From Deinococcus metalli (GTDB lineage Bacteria > Deinococcota > Deinococci > Deinococcales > Deinococcaceae), in assembly GCF_014201805.1 (NCBI RefSeq), contig NZ_JACHFK010000004.1, forward strand, positions 62,001-126,000: 64,000 nt of DNA, written 5' to 3'. Shown piece by piece: positions 36,796 through 46,563 of the stretch (its first letter is position 1; every line of letters begins with the position of its first letter). The translations under genes and the position numbers were made by a program. The notes beneath the pieces were generated by a model that was given only the letters and a program-made list of their open reading frames with translations, made no database searches and was not told where the DNA came from.

Positions 36796-37325
36796 CGCCA
36801 CACCCTAGCAGGGCAGTGTGACCGGGCGTGCAGAAGCGCCCCCGGAGGGGCCATCTCTGGGGGCATCTTGGGAGTGGCGCACGGACAGAGATTCACAGAT
36901 CCTCTCCGTCAGGTGTGGTGGTGCACACGGACCCGAAGCCCACGATGACCGAAAGCTGTCGGGGTAGAGCACGTGCGTCTTCCCCTGAGCGTACGGCGGT
37001 GCAGGGTCCGCAGCCGAAGACTCCCACTGGAAGTATCTCTACAGGTACATGACAGTCGGCGCCAGCTCTAGGGCTCAAGTGACCGCAGCCGGAGGCAATG
37101 TGGTCCGCAACCGTGAAAGGCGGATCTGCACTGCAGTTACGTCAATGTGTTACTTGACACGAAAAAGCCCGATGTACTGTCCGCGCACTTTTCACAGCCG
37201 GAACGCCTTAGTGCCCCAATTGTGCTGAGGAGCCCCTGCTCATCTCCAAGACGCGCCCAGCATCTTTGTGACGACCCAGACAGCGAAAGGTATGTCGCTC
37301 GACTTGAGCACCGCGATTGGACTGT
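36796..37325. other. Gene-free interval before the CsbD-like gene
   Basis: I see no supportable gene here. A TTGACA at 37154-37159 is followed after 15 bases by TACTGT (37175-37180), a weak plus-strand promoter candidate with no obvious gene after it. Confidence 0.4.
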
Positions 37326-37559
37326 TCAGCGGGTGGACTCTTTGGCGTTGCGTTCGCTGGCTGCCTCGTGCATCTCGGCCTTGCCACGGTCGACCAGGCC
37401 CTTGCCCTTCTCCACGGCACGTTCCAGCGGGTTGTCGCTGGTTTCTGCCCTGTAGTCGTGCTCCTCGGCGCGGGCGCGGTCGGCACCCTCGTTCGCCTTG
37501 TGCTTCACGGCGTCCACAGCGTCGCCCAGACGTTCGCCCACGCTCTTGTCATCGCTCAT
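37326..37559 (-). CDS. CsbD/LEA-like hydrophilic stress protein
   Basis: A 77-residue, highly charged protein with no hydrophobic core: 'SVGERLGDAVDAVKHKANEGADRARAE' then 'AVEKGKGLVDRGKAEMHE'. Repeating Ala-x-x-x-Lys/Asp helix patterns and lack of Cys or Trp are typical of CsbD- and LEA-type proteins that protect cells during drying or envelope stress. AGGAGG lies 7 bases before ATG 37559, which overrides the longer upstream frame. It sits between the catalase and alkaline phosphatase genes and diverges from the latter. Confidence 0.8.
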   Translation of the reverse strand: MSDDKSVGERLGDAVDAVKHKANEGADRARAEEHDYRAETSDNPLERAVEKGKGLVDRGKAEMHEAASERNAKESTR

Positions 37560-37942
37560 GCGCGTACCTCCTGAACCCGTATCTTCCGCCGTGGCCTGCT
37601 GTGACAGGTGTTGGGACACCCAAGATCATGGAGGCGTCGCGTTTCAAAAGAGCGGGCTACGGGCCGGTCTACACAGTCATCGCGCCTCTTCACTGCACGG
37701 GACGGACATTCAGGTGATCTGCTCAACGTGCCGAGCCGTGCCACGTCATGGAACGATTCATGCCTGCCCGTCGAACGTGACAGACAAGCGCCCCCGACCA
37801 GACGGTTCCCAAGCGGCGTCTTACGGACGTTGACGGGAAGGGCGAAACGGACCTCCGTGCGGCACCGGGCGCACATCCCGCCCTTATCCCAGGATGGTAA
37901 GGCTGATATGAAGCTGACACAGGCCCAGTGAACTGTCCGGGT
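37560..37942. other. Divergent promoter region between the CsbD-like and alkaline phosphatase genes
   Basis: No gene is seen. The phosphatase lacks a clear RBS. The sequence GCTGACACAGG...AACTGTCC at about 37912-37940 contains two CTG(A/T)C-like half-sites but not with regular Pho-box spacing, so I do not call a PhoB site. Confidence 0.35.
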
Positions 37943-39685
37943 ATGCGACATGCCCTGCTGACTGCCGCCCTGGTGCTGAGCACCGCTGCGACCGCCGCCC
38001 AACTCCAGGTGTACCCCTACGACGGCGCCCGCCTGCTCGCCGGTCAGCACTTCGACCTGCGTATCGAGGCCGAGGACGTCAAGGACTTCAAGACGGCGAC
38101 CGTGACCCTGGACGGCCGGACTGTGGACGGCCTGACGCGCACGACCACCAAGCCCACCAGCGTGGAGTGGACGCTGCGGACCCAGAGCCTGACCGCCGGG
38201 TCGCACATCCTGACCGTGCGCTACAGCGACGGAGCCGGCGACCAGATCAAGTCGGTGCGCTGGAATGCCGTGGCGCCGGCGGCCGCGAAGGCCAAGAACG
38301 TGATCCTGTTCATCGGGGACGGCATGGGCTGGAACACGGTGAACGCCGCGAACCTGATCGCCCACCCGTACAACCCGGCCAACGGCATGCCCACCGGCAA
38401 GCTCGCCATGATGAGCGACCTGAGCAGCATGGCCAGCGTGAACACCAGCTCCTACGACAGCGCTCTGGCCGACAGCGCGAACACCGCCAGCTCCATTGCC
38501 ACCGGGCAGAAGATCCAGGTGAACGCTCTGAACGTGTACCCGGACAACACCGCCGACACGCTGGACAACCCGCGCGTGGAAACCATCTCGGCGATGCTGC
38601 GGCGCGCGATGGGCAAGGGCGTGGGTATCGTGTCGAGCGCCTTCGGGGTGGACGCCACGCCGGCCGCCTTCGCGTCGTACACCCGTCGCCGCGGCGACTA
38701 CTCCGCGATTGCCGACCAGTACTTCAAGGGCGACGTGCAGCCGGACGTGCTGCTGATCGGCGGCAGCCGTGACTTCATCCCCAGCACCGCGCCGGGCAGC
38801 CGCCGCAAGGATGCCACCGACTGGATCGAAGGCAGCCAGAAGATGGGCTACACCTTCGTGTCCAACCGCACCGAACTGAACGCCGCGAACGCCACGAAGC
38901 TGTTCGGCCTGTTCAACATCGACAACGTGCCCAGCTACCTCGACCGCGCGCAGTACAAGAGCAAGGAGATGCTGGGCGACTTCACCGACATGCCCTACCT
39001 GTGGGACAGCGCCCAGAAGGCCGTGCAGACCCTCGAGAAGAACCCCAACGGCTTCTTCCTCATGGTCGAGGCGGGCATGGTGGACAAGTACGAGCACCCG
39101 CTCGACTGGCAGCGTGCCGTGTGGGACGTGCTGGAACTCGACCGCGCTGTGGCGTGGGCCAAGGAGTACGCCAAGACCCACCCCGACACGCTGGTGCTGG
39201 TCACGGCGGACCACGCGCACTCGCTGAGCGTGTACGGCGGCTACGACGCTACCAAGGGCCCGGGCAAGCGCGAGGCGGTGGGCGTGTACGAGGCTGCCGG
39301 CTTCCCCACCTACGGTGACAAGCGCGACGCCAACGGCTTCCCGCTGCCCGAAACCGACCGCACCTACGCCGTGGGCTTCGCGGCCGTGCCGGACTACTGC
39401 GAAACGTACCTGGGTCGCCGCATCTTCCTCGACCCGACCGTCAGCAACGGGCAGACCGGCACTGCCGCCGGCTACGTCCCGAACCCCAAGATCTGCGCCG
39501 AGGGCAGCGTGCAGCGCACCGGCAACCTGCCGCCCACCAGCAACCAGGGCGTGCACACCGCCGATCCCCTCCCGCTCTTCGCCTTCGGGGCCGGCGCGGA
39601 GAACTTCAGCGGCATGATGGACCAGACCGACATCTTCTTCGGCGTCGCCAAGGCGCTGGGCCTGGACGCCACCAAGAGCAAGTAA
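37943..39685 (+). CDS. Exported alkaline phosphatase
   Basis: A 580-residue protein with a signal peptide (cleavage near 'TAA-QL', about residue 19), a beta domain of about 95 residues ending '[12 protein letters not shown]', then an alkaline-phosphatase catalytic domain: metal ligand Asp in 'FIGDGMGW', nucleophile Ser in '[12 protein letters not shown]', '[11 protein letters not shown]' and 'TADHAHS'. It would release phosphate from extracellular esters. ATG 37943 is used because the signal peptide starts there; a GTG 15 bases upstream is possible. The gene appears monocistronic. Confidence 0.9.
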   Translation: MRHALLTAALVLSTAATAAQLQVYPYDGARLLAGQHFDLRIEAEDVKDFKTATVTLDGRTVDGLTRTTTKPTSVEWTLRTQSLTAGSHILTVRYSDGAGDQIKSVRWNAVAPAAAKAKNVILFIGDGMGWNTVNAANLIAHPYNPANGMPTGKLAMMSDLSSMASVNTSSYDSALADSANTASSIATGQKIQVNALNVYPDNTADTLDNPRVETISAMLRRAMGKGVGIVSSAFGVDATPAAFASYTRRRGDYSAIADQYFKGDVQPDVLLIGGSRDFIPSTAPGSRRKDATDWIEGSQKMGYTFVSNRTELNAANATKLFGLFNIDNVPSYLDRAQYKSKEMLGDFTDMPYLWDSAQKAVQTLEKNPNGFFLMVEAGMVDKYEHPLDWQRAVWDVLELDRAVAWAKEYAKTHPDTLVLVTADHAHSLSVYGGYDATKGPGKREAVGVYEAAGFPTYGDKRDANGFPLPETDRTYAVGFAAVPDYCETYLGRRIFLDPTVSNGQTGTAAGYVPNPKICAEGSVQRTGNLPPTSNQGVHTADPLPLFAFGAGAENFSGMMDQTDIFFGVAKALGLDATKSK

Positions 39686-39841
39686 GCGCACGGGCCGGGC
39701 GGGGGATGACCCAGGTCACCACCCCGCCCGGCTGTGGTCTGATGTGAAGACGGCCGGGCTGACACAGCCAAGACGCGGCGGGCGGACACTGGGTGCCGTT
39801 CGCCGCTCGCCGTCCGGAGCGCCGACCCAAGAGGAGTGGTG

Positions 39842-40288
39842 ATGAACCGCCGAACCGTCGTGAAAATCCTGGGCGCCGTGCCCGCGCTGGCCGCGTTGGG
39901 GCGTGCCGGGGCCGCCGCGCCCGCGAGCCTGAAATTCAGCGAGCTGTATGGCCGCGTGACCGTGCGCGGCGTCGAGTACAGCGGCAAGATCAAGTCGCTG
40001 GCCGGGCAGGCCGTGAGCATGCAGGGATACATGGCCCCGCCGCTCAAGCCCAAGCTGGACTTCTTCGTGCTGACGCGTGAGCCGATGAGCACCTGTCCGT
40101 TCTGCACCACCGCCGCCGACTGGCCCGCCGACATCGTGCTGGTGATCATGCCGCCGGGACGCGAACTCGATCCCAGCACCCGCGGACTGACCGTCACGGG
40201 CCGTCTGGAGATCGGCGTGAAGAAGGACGACGAGACTGGCTTCGTGAGCCTGGTGCGGCTGTACGCCGACCGCGTCGACAGCGCGTGA
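39842..40288 (+). CDS. Small Tat-type exported protein with CxxC (DUF3299-like), part of an ABC operon
   Basis: A 148-residue protein with a twin-arginine-like start ('NRRTVVKILGAVPALAALG') and a mature part holding 'QGYMAPPLKPKLDFFVLTREP' followed by Cys85-x-x-Cys88. The pattern of a G(Y/F)M-x-PL strand, a cysteine turn and a C-terminal beta segment resembles DUF3299 proteins, which in other bacteria lie beside metal-linked ABC transporters. GAGGAG lies 5 bases before ATG 39842. Its stop overlaps the ATPase GTG by four bases. It may bind a metal or pass electrons outside the inner membrane. Confidence 0.65.
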   Translation: MNRRTVVKILGAVPALAALGRAGAAAPASLKFSELYGRVTVRGVEYSGKIKSLAGQAVSMQGYMAPPLKPKLDFFVLTREPMSTCPFCTTAADWPADIVLVIMPPGRELDPSTRGLTVTGRLEIGVKKDDETGFVSLVRLYADRVDSA

Positions 40289-40959
40289 CCCCCGCAGGTC
40301 CCATCCGCGCCGCTGCTCTGAGCGTGCGCGGCCTGACGGTGTCGCGGGGTCCGGACGCCGTGCTCACGTACCCGGACTTCGACCTCGCGCCGGGCACCCA
40401 CTTGGCCGTCACCGGACCCAGCGGAACCGGCAAGACGACGCTGCTGCATGTCCTGGCCGGCCTGCTGATTCCGGACGCGGGCGAGGTGCGCTACGGCGGG
40501 CAGTCGCTGGGCGCGCTCACCGAGGCGGGCCGCGACGCCTACCGCCGCCGGGCTGTGGGCTACGTGTTCCAGGACTTCCACCTGATGCCGGGCCTGAGCG
40601 CCCTCGAGAACGTGGAGCTGGCCCTGCGGGTCTCCGGCGTGGCCGATCCGCGTGACGTCGCCCGCGCGGCCCTGACCCGGCTTGACCTGGGCCACCGTCT
40701 GCGCCACCGGCCCGCCGAACTGTCCACCGGCGAGCGCCAGCGCGTGGCGATTGCCCGCGCGGTCGCGCACAACCCCGGTCTGCTGCTGGTGGACGAGCCC
40801 ACGGCGCACCTGGACCGCGAGCGGGCCCGGGTCGCGCTGGATCTGCTGCGCGGCGCGGCCCAGCAGCAGGGTGCCACCCTGATCGTGGTCACGCACGACC
40901 CGCTGGTGGCGCAGGACTTCGGCGAGCAGCTGCACCTGAACACGGCGGTGACCGCGTGA
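40285..40959 (+). CDS. ABC transporter ATP-binding protein (LolD/MacB type)
   Basis: A 224-residue ATPase with Walker A 'GPSGTGKTT', Q-loop 'VFQDFHLM', signature 'LSTGERQRVAIARA', Walker B 'LLLVDEPTAHLD' and switch 'VTHD'. The size and 'FQDFHLMPGLSALENVEL' region fit LolD- or MacB-type systems, which work with FtsX-like permeases. It starts with GTG inside the preceding stop, and its own stop overlaps the permease GTG, so the three genes are a tight unit. Confidence 0.88.
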   Translation: MTPAGPIRAAALSVRGLTVSRGPDAVLTYPDFDLAPGTHLAVTGPSGTGKTTLLHVLAGLLIPDAGEVRYGGQSLGALTEAGRDAYRRRAVGYVFQDFHLMPGLSALENVELALRVSGVADPRDVARAALTRLDLGHRLRHRPAELSTGERQRVAIARAVAHNPGLLLVDEPTAHLDRERARVALDLLRGAAQQQGATLIVVTHDPLVAQDFGEQLHLNTAVTA

Positions 40960-42173
40960 GGGTTGCCCTGTGGACGGCCCTGCGCGGCCTGCGGGCGCGC
41001 GCCGGGGCGCTGCTGCTCACGGTGCTGGCCGTGGCCCTGGCGACCGCGACCGCGCTGGTGGTGCCGCTGGTGACCCGGCAGGTCGAGCGGGGCGCGCAGG
41101 ACGCCGCGCAGGTGTTCGACCTGCTCGTGACCGCGCCGGGCAGCGGCACCCAGGCGGTGATGTCCACGCTGTTCTACCTCGACGTGCCCATCGGCAACGT
41201 GCCGCACCGCGTCTACGAGGACCTGCGCACGCTGCCGGGCACGCGCCGCGCCGTGCCTATCGCGCTGGGCGACAACTACGCGGGCTTTCCCATCGTGGGC
41301 ACGACCGCGCAGTTCTTCGACCAGCGCCTGAAACCCGCCCTGCCGCCGTACTTCCGGGTGGCCCAGGGTCAGGTCTTCGCGCGCGAACACGACGCGGTGC
41401 TCGGCGCGCGGGTGGCGCAGGCGGCGGGTCTGCGCGTGGGCAGCACCTTCAAGGGTGCCCACGGCCTGCGCGACGAGGCCGACCACGAAGAGGGGCCGGG
41501 CGGCGAGTCGGGCGACCACCACGACGAGTCCTACACCGTGACGGGCATCCTGGCTCCCACGGGCGGCCCGGTGGACCGCGCGGTCCTGACGCCCATCGAG
41601 ACGGTGTGGGAGGTCCACGGCGAGGGAGCCCAGGCGAGCCGCGAGGTCACGGCCGTGCTGTACTCCGCCGAGAACTTGGCGGGTATCTACACCGTCGCCC
41701 AGCGCGTCAACGCGGGCCGGGACGCGATGGCGGTCTTCCCGGGGCAGGTGTTCGCGCAGGCGCGCAACGTGCTGCTCCAGGGGCAGGCGGCCTACACGGC
41801 GCTCTCGGTGCTCGTGCTGGGGATCGCCGCGCTCACCGTGTGGCTGAGCGTCTACGCGTCCGGCGTCGAGCGGACGAAGACCGTGGCGCTGCTGCGCACC
41901 CTGGGGGCCGGACGGGCCACGGTCTTCACACTGGTCCTCGTCGAGACGGGCCTCACCGTCGCGCTGGGCGTGCTGCTGGGGCTCGGGCTGGCCGTGCTCG
42001 TCAGCGGGGTGGGCGGCAACGTCCTGGGCGCGCAGCTGGGCTTCACGCTTGCCCCACCCGAATTGACCTGGGCGCTGGCCTCGCGCGCCCTGTGGCTGAT
42101 CCCGCTGGGCCTGCTGGCCGCAGTGCCGCCTGCCGTGCATGCCTCAAGGCTGAGCCCGCTGCGGTACCTCTAA
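40956..42173 (+). CDS. FtsX-like ABC transporter permease with an acidic/His-rich insert
   Basis: A 405-residue permease with one N-terminal membrane helix (about 15-40), a large extracytoplasmic domain (about 45-265) and three C-terminal helices, the FtsX/MacB layout. Residues about 176-193 ('DHEEGPGGESGD' then 'HHDESY') form a His/Asp/Glu-rich loop of the kind that binds zinc or copper. Family members act as mechanotransducers or export substrates from the membrane. Combined with the CxxC protein upstream, a role in metal export or metal-dependent envelope maintenance is my inference. Confidence 0.85.
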   Translation: MRVALWTALRGLRARAGALLLTVLAVALATATALVVPLVTRQVERGAQDAAQVFDLLVTAPGSGTQAVMSTLFYLDVPIGNVPHRVYEDLRTLPGTRRAVPIALGDNYAGFPIVGTTAQFFDQRLKPALPPYFRVAQGQVFAREHDAVLGARVAQAAGLRVGSTFKGAHGLRDEADHEEGPGGESGDHHDESYTVTGILAPTGGPVDRAVLTPIETVWEVHGEGAQASREVTAVLYSAENLAGIYTVAQRVNAGRDAMAVFPGQVFAQARNVLLQGQAAYTALSVLVLGIAALTVWLSVYASGVERTKTVALLRTLGAGRATVFTLVLVETGLTVALGVLLGLGLAVLVSGVGGNVLGAQLGFTLAPPELTWALASRALWLIPLGLLAAVPPAVHASRLSPLRYL

Positions 42174-42194
42174 GGGCGGCCCGCGTGCAGGGCT

Positions 42195-44324
42195 TCAGCC
42201 CGTCGCGGCGCCCATCCGCTGGGCCACGTGGCGGCTGACGCGGTACGCGAGCGCCAGGATGGTCAGCACGGGGTTCACGCCCCCGTTCGTGACGTGCAGC
42301 GAGCCGTCCACCACGTGCAGGTTGTCGTGTCCCCACACCTGCCCCCACGCGTCCGTGACGGAGGTGCGCGGATCGTCGCCCATGCGGCACGTGCCGGCCT
42401 GGTGCTGCCCGCCGCTGGGTCCCTCGGCCGGCGCGAATACCAGCGGAATCACGTCGCGAGCGCCGCTGGCCGTCACCCACTCGGTCACGCGCTCCGCGAT
42501 GAACTGCGCGGTGCGGCGGTCTTCCGGGTGGATATTCCCGCTCAGCCGCGCGGCGGGAACGCCGTACGCGTCGCGCACGTCCGGGTCGAGAGTCACGCGG
42601 GCATCCGGATTCGGCACCTCCTGCACCGGGCCGAACACCAGCGCCAGGCGCGGGTAGAGGTGGCGCATCGCCCGTTTGCTCGCCGCGCCCCAGGTGGGCA
42701 GCTCGGGGTTCAGGGCGGTGAGCATGGTGTACACGTACAGCGGCATGGGCACGAAGTCGTTGGCGATCATCGCGCCGCCAACGATGCCCGGGTTGCCGTG
42801 CCGGTAGTCGTTCGTGGCGAGGCTCGGCCCGGGGCCGCGGCAGTCCTGCACCGGCTCATCGAACACTGCGAAGGCGCCGGCGTACACGTGCCCCTGCAGG
42901 TGCCGGCCCACCTGGTCGTGGGTGTTGCCCAACCCGTGGGGCTCGCGCGCGGTCGCGCTGTTCAGCAGGAGCCGCGCCGTCTCGATGGCGCCGGCGCCGA
43001 GCAGCACCTGCCCCGCCATAACCGTGCGGCGCTGCGCGGCGTCCGCGGGTCCGGTCACCAGCGCCACGCCCGTGACCCGTCCGGCCGCGTCCGTGATGAC
43101 GCGCTCGACCTGCACGCCCGTCACGAGGTCGCAGCGTCCGGTGGCGAGGGCACGGGGGATCACCGTATTGCGCGTGTCGGTCTTGAACTCGCCGGGGCAC
43201 GCGAAGCCCACGCACGCCCCGCACTGCAGGCACGTGCCGCGCCCGCCATACGGCACCGAGTTGATCAGCAGCGGCACGGGCGAGGTGCTCAGCCCCAGCG
43301 CCCGCGCTCCCCGGGTCAGCGCGGGCACCGTGCCGTTCGGCCCCACCGGCGGCATGGGATAGCCGCGCCGGCGCGGTCCGGCGTACGCGTTCCCGGCCGC
43401 GTCGCCGGACACGCCCAGCTCCCACTCGGCGCGCTCGTAGTCGGGTTCGAGGTCGTCGTAGGTGATCGGCCAGTCGGCCAGGGCGCTGCCCTCCGGCACC
43501 CCGTAGGTGCTGGCCATGCGGAAGTCCTCGGGCGAGAAGCGCCACGCCTGCGCGCCGTACACGCGCGTGCCGCCGCCCACGGTCATGGCATTGTTCAGCC
43601 AGCGCGGATCGCTGGGCGGCACCGCCGCGTGCCCGGCCACCCGCGGGTTCCCGTGCAGGGGCGGGCCGGTCGCGGGTTCGTAGCCCAGCGACAGCCGGGC
43701 GCTGCGCAGGTGGTCGTCCCGCAGGTCGTGCGTGCCCAGCCACGCGCCGCGCTCGACCAGCAGCACCCGGTGCCCCGCCTCCGCCAGCACGCACGCGGCC
43801 ACGCCGCCCCCAGCCCCGGCACCCACCACGACCGCGTCGTACTCGGCGTGCAGGTCGTCCCACGCCGTCAGGGCGGGCCGCTCTGCCCGGACGTCGGGCC
43901 ACTGCGCGCCGTCCGGCAGACGGTGGTAGCCCAGCGTGCGCCACGCCACACCATCTCGGTTGCCGCCGTTGCCGGGATCGCCGTAGTACCCCTGCATGCA
44001 CAGCTGGATCGTCCACTGGAGGTACGCGGCCGGGTTCAGGTCCTCCCAGTCCGCCGCGCTCGTGCCGGCCAGCAGGTCGTGGATCAGGGCGTGCTGCGTG
44101 TCCTCGCCCAGCGCCGCGAAGTCCTGCCCGTGCCGGGCCTGCGCCTCGGCGTCCAGCGCGGCCAGGCCCCGGCCGAACTCGGCGCGGCGTGCCCGCAGGT
44201 CACGCCCGAAGATGCCGGTCAGGAACTCGCCCACGCCGGCGTGCCACCCGGACGGAGCATCGTCGGCCGGGAGGATGGTATCGATGAGCGCCCTCAGGGT
44301 CGGGCTAGTAGAGACCCCGGTCAT
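42195..44324 (-). CDS. GMC oxidoreductase fused to a gluconate 2-dehydrogenase subunit-3 domain
   Basis: A 709-residue flavoprotein. Residues 1 to about 125 resemble the small gluconate 2-dehydrogenase subunit 3; residues about 160-709 form the FAD-dependent GMC enzyme with 'VVVGAGAGGGVAACVLAEAG' (167-174 core) and the C-terminal 'TCRMGDDP...VDGSLHVTNGGVNPVLTI' block. Cys365, 368, 371 and 376 ('CLQCGACVGFAC') match the cysteine-rich iron-sulfur region of FAD-dependent glucose/gluconate dehydrogenases. ATG 44324 follows GAGG by 8 bases. No Tat signal and no cytochrome c subunit gene are nearby. The substrate is probably a sugar or sugar acid. Confidence 0.87.
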   Translation of the reverse strand: MTGVSTSPTLRALIDTILPADDAPSGWHAGVGEFLTGIFGRDLRARRAEFGRGLAALDAEAQARHGQDFAALGEDTQHALIHDLLAGTSAADWEDLNPAAYLQWTIQLCMQGYYGDPGNGGNRDGVAWRTLGYHRLPDGAQWPDVRAERPALTAWDDLHAEYDAVVVGAGAGGGVAACVLAEAGHRVLLVERGAWLGTHDLRDDHLRSARLSLGYEPATGPPLHGNPRVAGHAAVPPSDPRWLNNAMTVGGGTRVYGAQAWRFSPEDFRMASTYGVPEGSALADWPITYDDLEPDYERAEWELGVSGDAAGNAYAGPRRRGYPMPPVGPNGTVPALTRGARALGLSTSPVPLLINSVPYGGRGTCLQCGACVGFACPGEFKTDTRNTVIPRALATGRCDLVTGVQVERVITDAAGRVTGVALVTGPADAAQRRTVMAGQVLLGAGAIETARLLLNSATAREPHGLGNTHDQVGRHLQGHVYAGAFAVFDEPVQDCRGPGPSLATNDYRHGNPGIVGGAMIANDFVPMPLYVYTMLTALNPELPTWGAASKRAMRHLYPRLALVFGPVQEVPNPDARVTLDPDVRDAYGVPAARLSGNIHPEDRRTAQFIAERVTEWVTASGARDVIPLVFAPAEGPSGGQHQAGTCRMGDDPRTSVTDAWGQVWGHDNLHVVDGSLHVTNGGVNPVLTILALAYRVSRHVAQRMGAATG

Positions 44325-44380
44325 GGCCCGCACCTCGGTGAACGTTGCACGCCGTCACTGTGGCACACCGGGGCCGGCCG

Positions 44381-46210
44381 TCACGCCTGCTGGTCGCGGG
44401 GCCGAGGCACAGACGGCCCTGCCGGCCGGGACTTGGGGAGCGTGAAGCCGAACGTGGCACCCTCGCCCACCCGGCCCTCGGCGTACACCTGACCGCCGTG
44501 CTTCAGGATCAGCCGGCGGACGCTGGCCAGCCCGACCCCCGTGCCCTTGACCTCGTCGGCGGTGTGGAGCCGCTGGAACATGCTGAACAGGCGGTTGTGG
44601 TAGCGCGGATCGAAGCCCAGGCCGTTGTCGCGCACGTACACGCCCCAGCGGTCGCCGCCGTCCTCCGCCCACACCCGGATGACCGCCGGATCGCGGGTCT
44701 GGGTGTACTTCAGCGCGTTCTCGGTCAGCTCGGTCAGGACCTGTTTCAGGGCGTCCCGGTCGCCGTGCACGGCGGGCAGGGGCGCGACCTCCCACTGCAC
44801 CCGCCGGGTGAGCAGATCGGGAAGCAGCGTCGTCTGGATCTGCGCCATGACGTCGCCCAGGTCCACCGTCTGCGGCTGCAGCGGTCTCTGGGCCGCCTGC
44901 GACAGGTGCAGCATGGCGTCGATCAGGGCGTTCATCTGCATGCCGGCCTGTCCCACCACGTCGAGGTACCGGGCACTCCGATCGTCGAGGTGGCTGCCCA
45001 GGGCCTCGCGGGCGAGGTGCAGGAATCCCAACATGTGCCGCACCGGCGTGCGCAGGTCGTGCGAGACCGAGTAGCTGAAGGCCTCGAGTTCCGCGTTGGC
45101 GACCGAGAGTTCCTGGGTCCGCGCGTCCAGGGCGTCGCGCTGCTCCCGCAGGGCGGTGGTCTGCTGGGCACGGCCCAGGGCCAGGTCCAGGCTGCGGCCC
45201 ACTGCCCGGAAGATGCCCTTTTCGCGCTCCGCCCACGTCGCCGTCGTTGTCGACGCCATCATGAGCACGCCCTGCAACTCTCCCTCCACGAAGTACGGGT
45301 ACCCGGCCACCGCGTGAAAGATGCCCGTCTGCTCGATCAGCAGCGGCGTCTCGTTCCAGCGGTCCACGAACGCTGCCGTGTGGCGCCGGAGCACCTGCGC
45401 GATCTCGGAGTGCTGGAGTGGGAAGCCGCGCTGGAGCTGCGCCAGCAGGGCGACGTCCACCCAGTGGCTCCACGCGGTCGCCTTGAACAGCTCTCCCTCA
45501 CGCTCGAAGTAGGCGACGTCCACGTCGCAGGTCTCGTGCAGCAGGGTGATGGCCTGCCGGACCAGCGTCTCCACGTGCGTCTCGGTGCCGACCAGTTCCG
45601 TGAAGCGGGTGAAGGCCTCCAGCGCCGAGCGTTCCTCCTCCAGTTGCCGGGTGCGGTCCTCGACCCGCGCCTCCAGCTTCCGCACGGCCTCCGCCCGGCC
45701 CAGCGCCACCGCGCACTGCGCCGCCAGGATGGTCAGGAACCGCCGCTCGGCCGGCGGAAACGGGTGCGGCTCCGTGAAGTCCAGCACCACGGTCCCGAGG
45801 GGCCGGCCATCCAGGAACATCGGGAGCGCCGCCGTGGCGACCGCTGCGTGCGCGCCAGTCCGGTGTTCGAGGTCCGGGTAGGCCGCCTGCAACGCGCCGG
45901 GGTGCTCGAAATACAGCGCTTCCCGCCCGCGCAGGACGTCCGAGATCAGGGGATACCCGTCGACCGGGCCGTCCTGCCACACGCTGCGGTCCCCGTGGCC
46001 GTGACGGCCGGCGACCGACAGCTGTCGGCCGGCGCCTTCGACGAGCAGCACAGTTCCAGAGACAGCGCCCAGCGCCTGCCGGCCCGCCGACAGGATGATC
46101 TCGACGACCGCACGCTGCGTCCAGCTCGCCGCGAGAGCCTCGGTGACGCCCTGCACGTACTCCATCAGGGACGAGGGGGGCCCGAGGTCGGTACCGGGCT
46201 CGGAGGTCAT
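44381..46210 (-). CDS. Orphan sensor histidine kinase with two GAF domains
   Basis: A 609-residue soluble kinase. Two GAF-type sensor domains occupy about residues 20-180 and 205-355, joined by a helical linker; HisKA has the phospho-acceptor His384 in 'SVSHDLRTP', and the ATPase domain shows 'ENALKYT', 'DNGLGFDP' and 'GTGVGLASV'. This is the architecture of phytochrome-like kinases but without a phytochrome chromophore domain. No response regulator gene is adjacent. TATGGT five bases before the ATG on the minus strand suggests a leaderless start. Confidence 0.88.
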   Translation of the reverse strand: MTSEPGTDLGPPSSLMEYVQGVTEALAASWTQRAVVEIILSAGRQALGAVSGTVLLVEGAGRQLSVAGRHGHGDRSVWQDGPVDGYPLISDVLRGREALYFEHPGALQAAYPDLEHRTGAHAAVATAALPMFLDGRPLGTVVLDFTEPHPFPPAERRFLTILAAQCAVALGRAEAVRKLEARVEDRTRQLEEERSALEAFTRFTELVGTETHVETLVRQAITLLHETCDVDVAYFEREGELFKATAWSHWVDVALLAQLQRGFPLQHSEIAQVLRRHTAAFVDRWNETPLLIEQTGIFHAVAGYPYFVEGELQGVLMMASTTTATWAEREKGIFRAVGRSLDLALGRAQQTTALREQRDALDARTQELSVANAELEAFSYSVSHDLRTPVRHMLGFLHLAREALGSHLDDRSARYLDVVGQAGMQMNALIDAMLHLSQAAQRPLQPQTVDLGDVMAQIQTTLLPDLLTRRVQWEVAPLPAVHGDRDALKQVLTELTENALKYTQTRDPAVIRVWAEDGGDRWGVYVRDNGLGFDPRYHNRLFSMFQRLHTADEVKGTGVGLASVRRLILKHGGQVYAEGRVGEGATFGFTLPKSRPAGPSVPRPRDQQA

Positions 46211-46563
46211 GCCTCACCATAGCGGGCAAACCGCCGACAGACCCTGGAAGGGATTCGGGCCCCGGACGGTGCAGGTCAACTGAAACGAGGGTCATTCAGC
46301 GTTTTTGGACGCGTGTCCAGTCGAGCCCGGTGCGTCAGGGGTCTACGGGATGCAGTGATTGCCTTCGGCCTGTGGCAGAGCCGGCCCACAAAAACCCTCC
46401 CTGCCCGCTGGCAATGGGATCGTCCACAAGGCCGTGACGTTCGGCGGTCAGCACCGCAAGCCACCATGCCACGTGCTCTGCGAGAGTTCGCACCGACATC
46501 CACCGCGTTGGAGAGGTGTTCAGGCGGATGGCCGAGACTGTCGCCGGCCGACAGGCAGAGGCG
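46211..46563. other. Interval between the kinase and amino-sugar operon; possible remnant frame
   Basis: A minus-strand frame at 46335-46499 reads like real protein for about 54 codons ('VRTLAEHVAWWLAVLTAERHG') but has no RBS, and its third codon positions are less GC-rich than the neighbours. I cannot name it; it could be a decayed or transferred gene piece. Confidence 0.3.

Noticed and set aside
37905..37942. Pho box before the alkaline phosphatase
   Set aside because: The half-sites do not have the regular 11-base spacing of a PhoB site.
46335..46499. Minus-strand frame of 54 codons
   Set aside because: No RBS, no recognisable family and weaker GC bias at third positions; kept only as a note in the interval entry.
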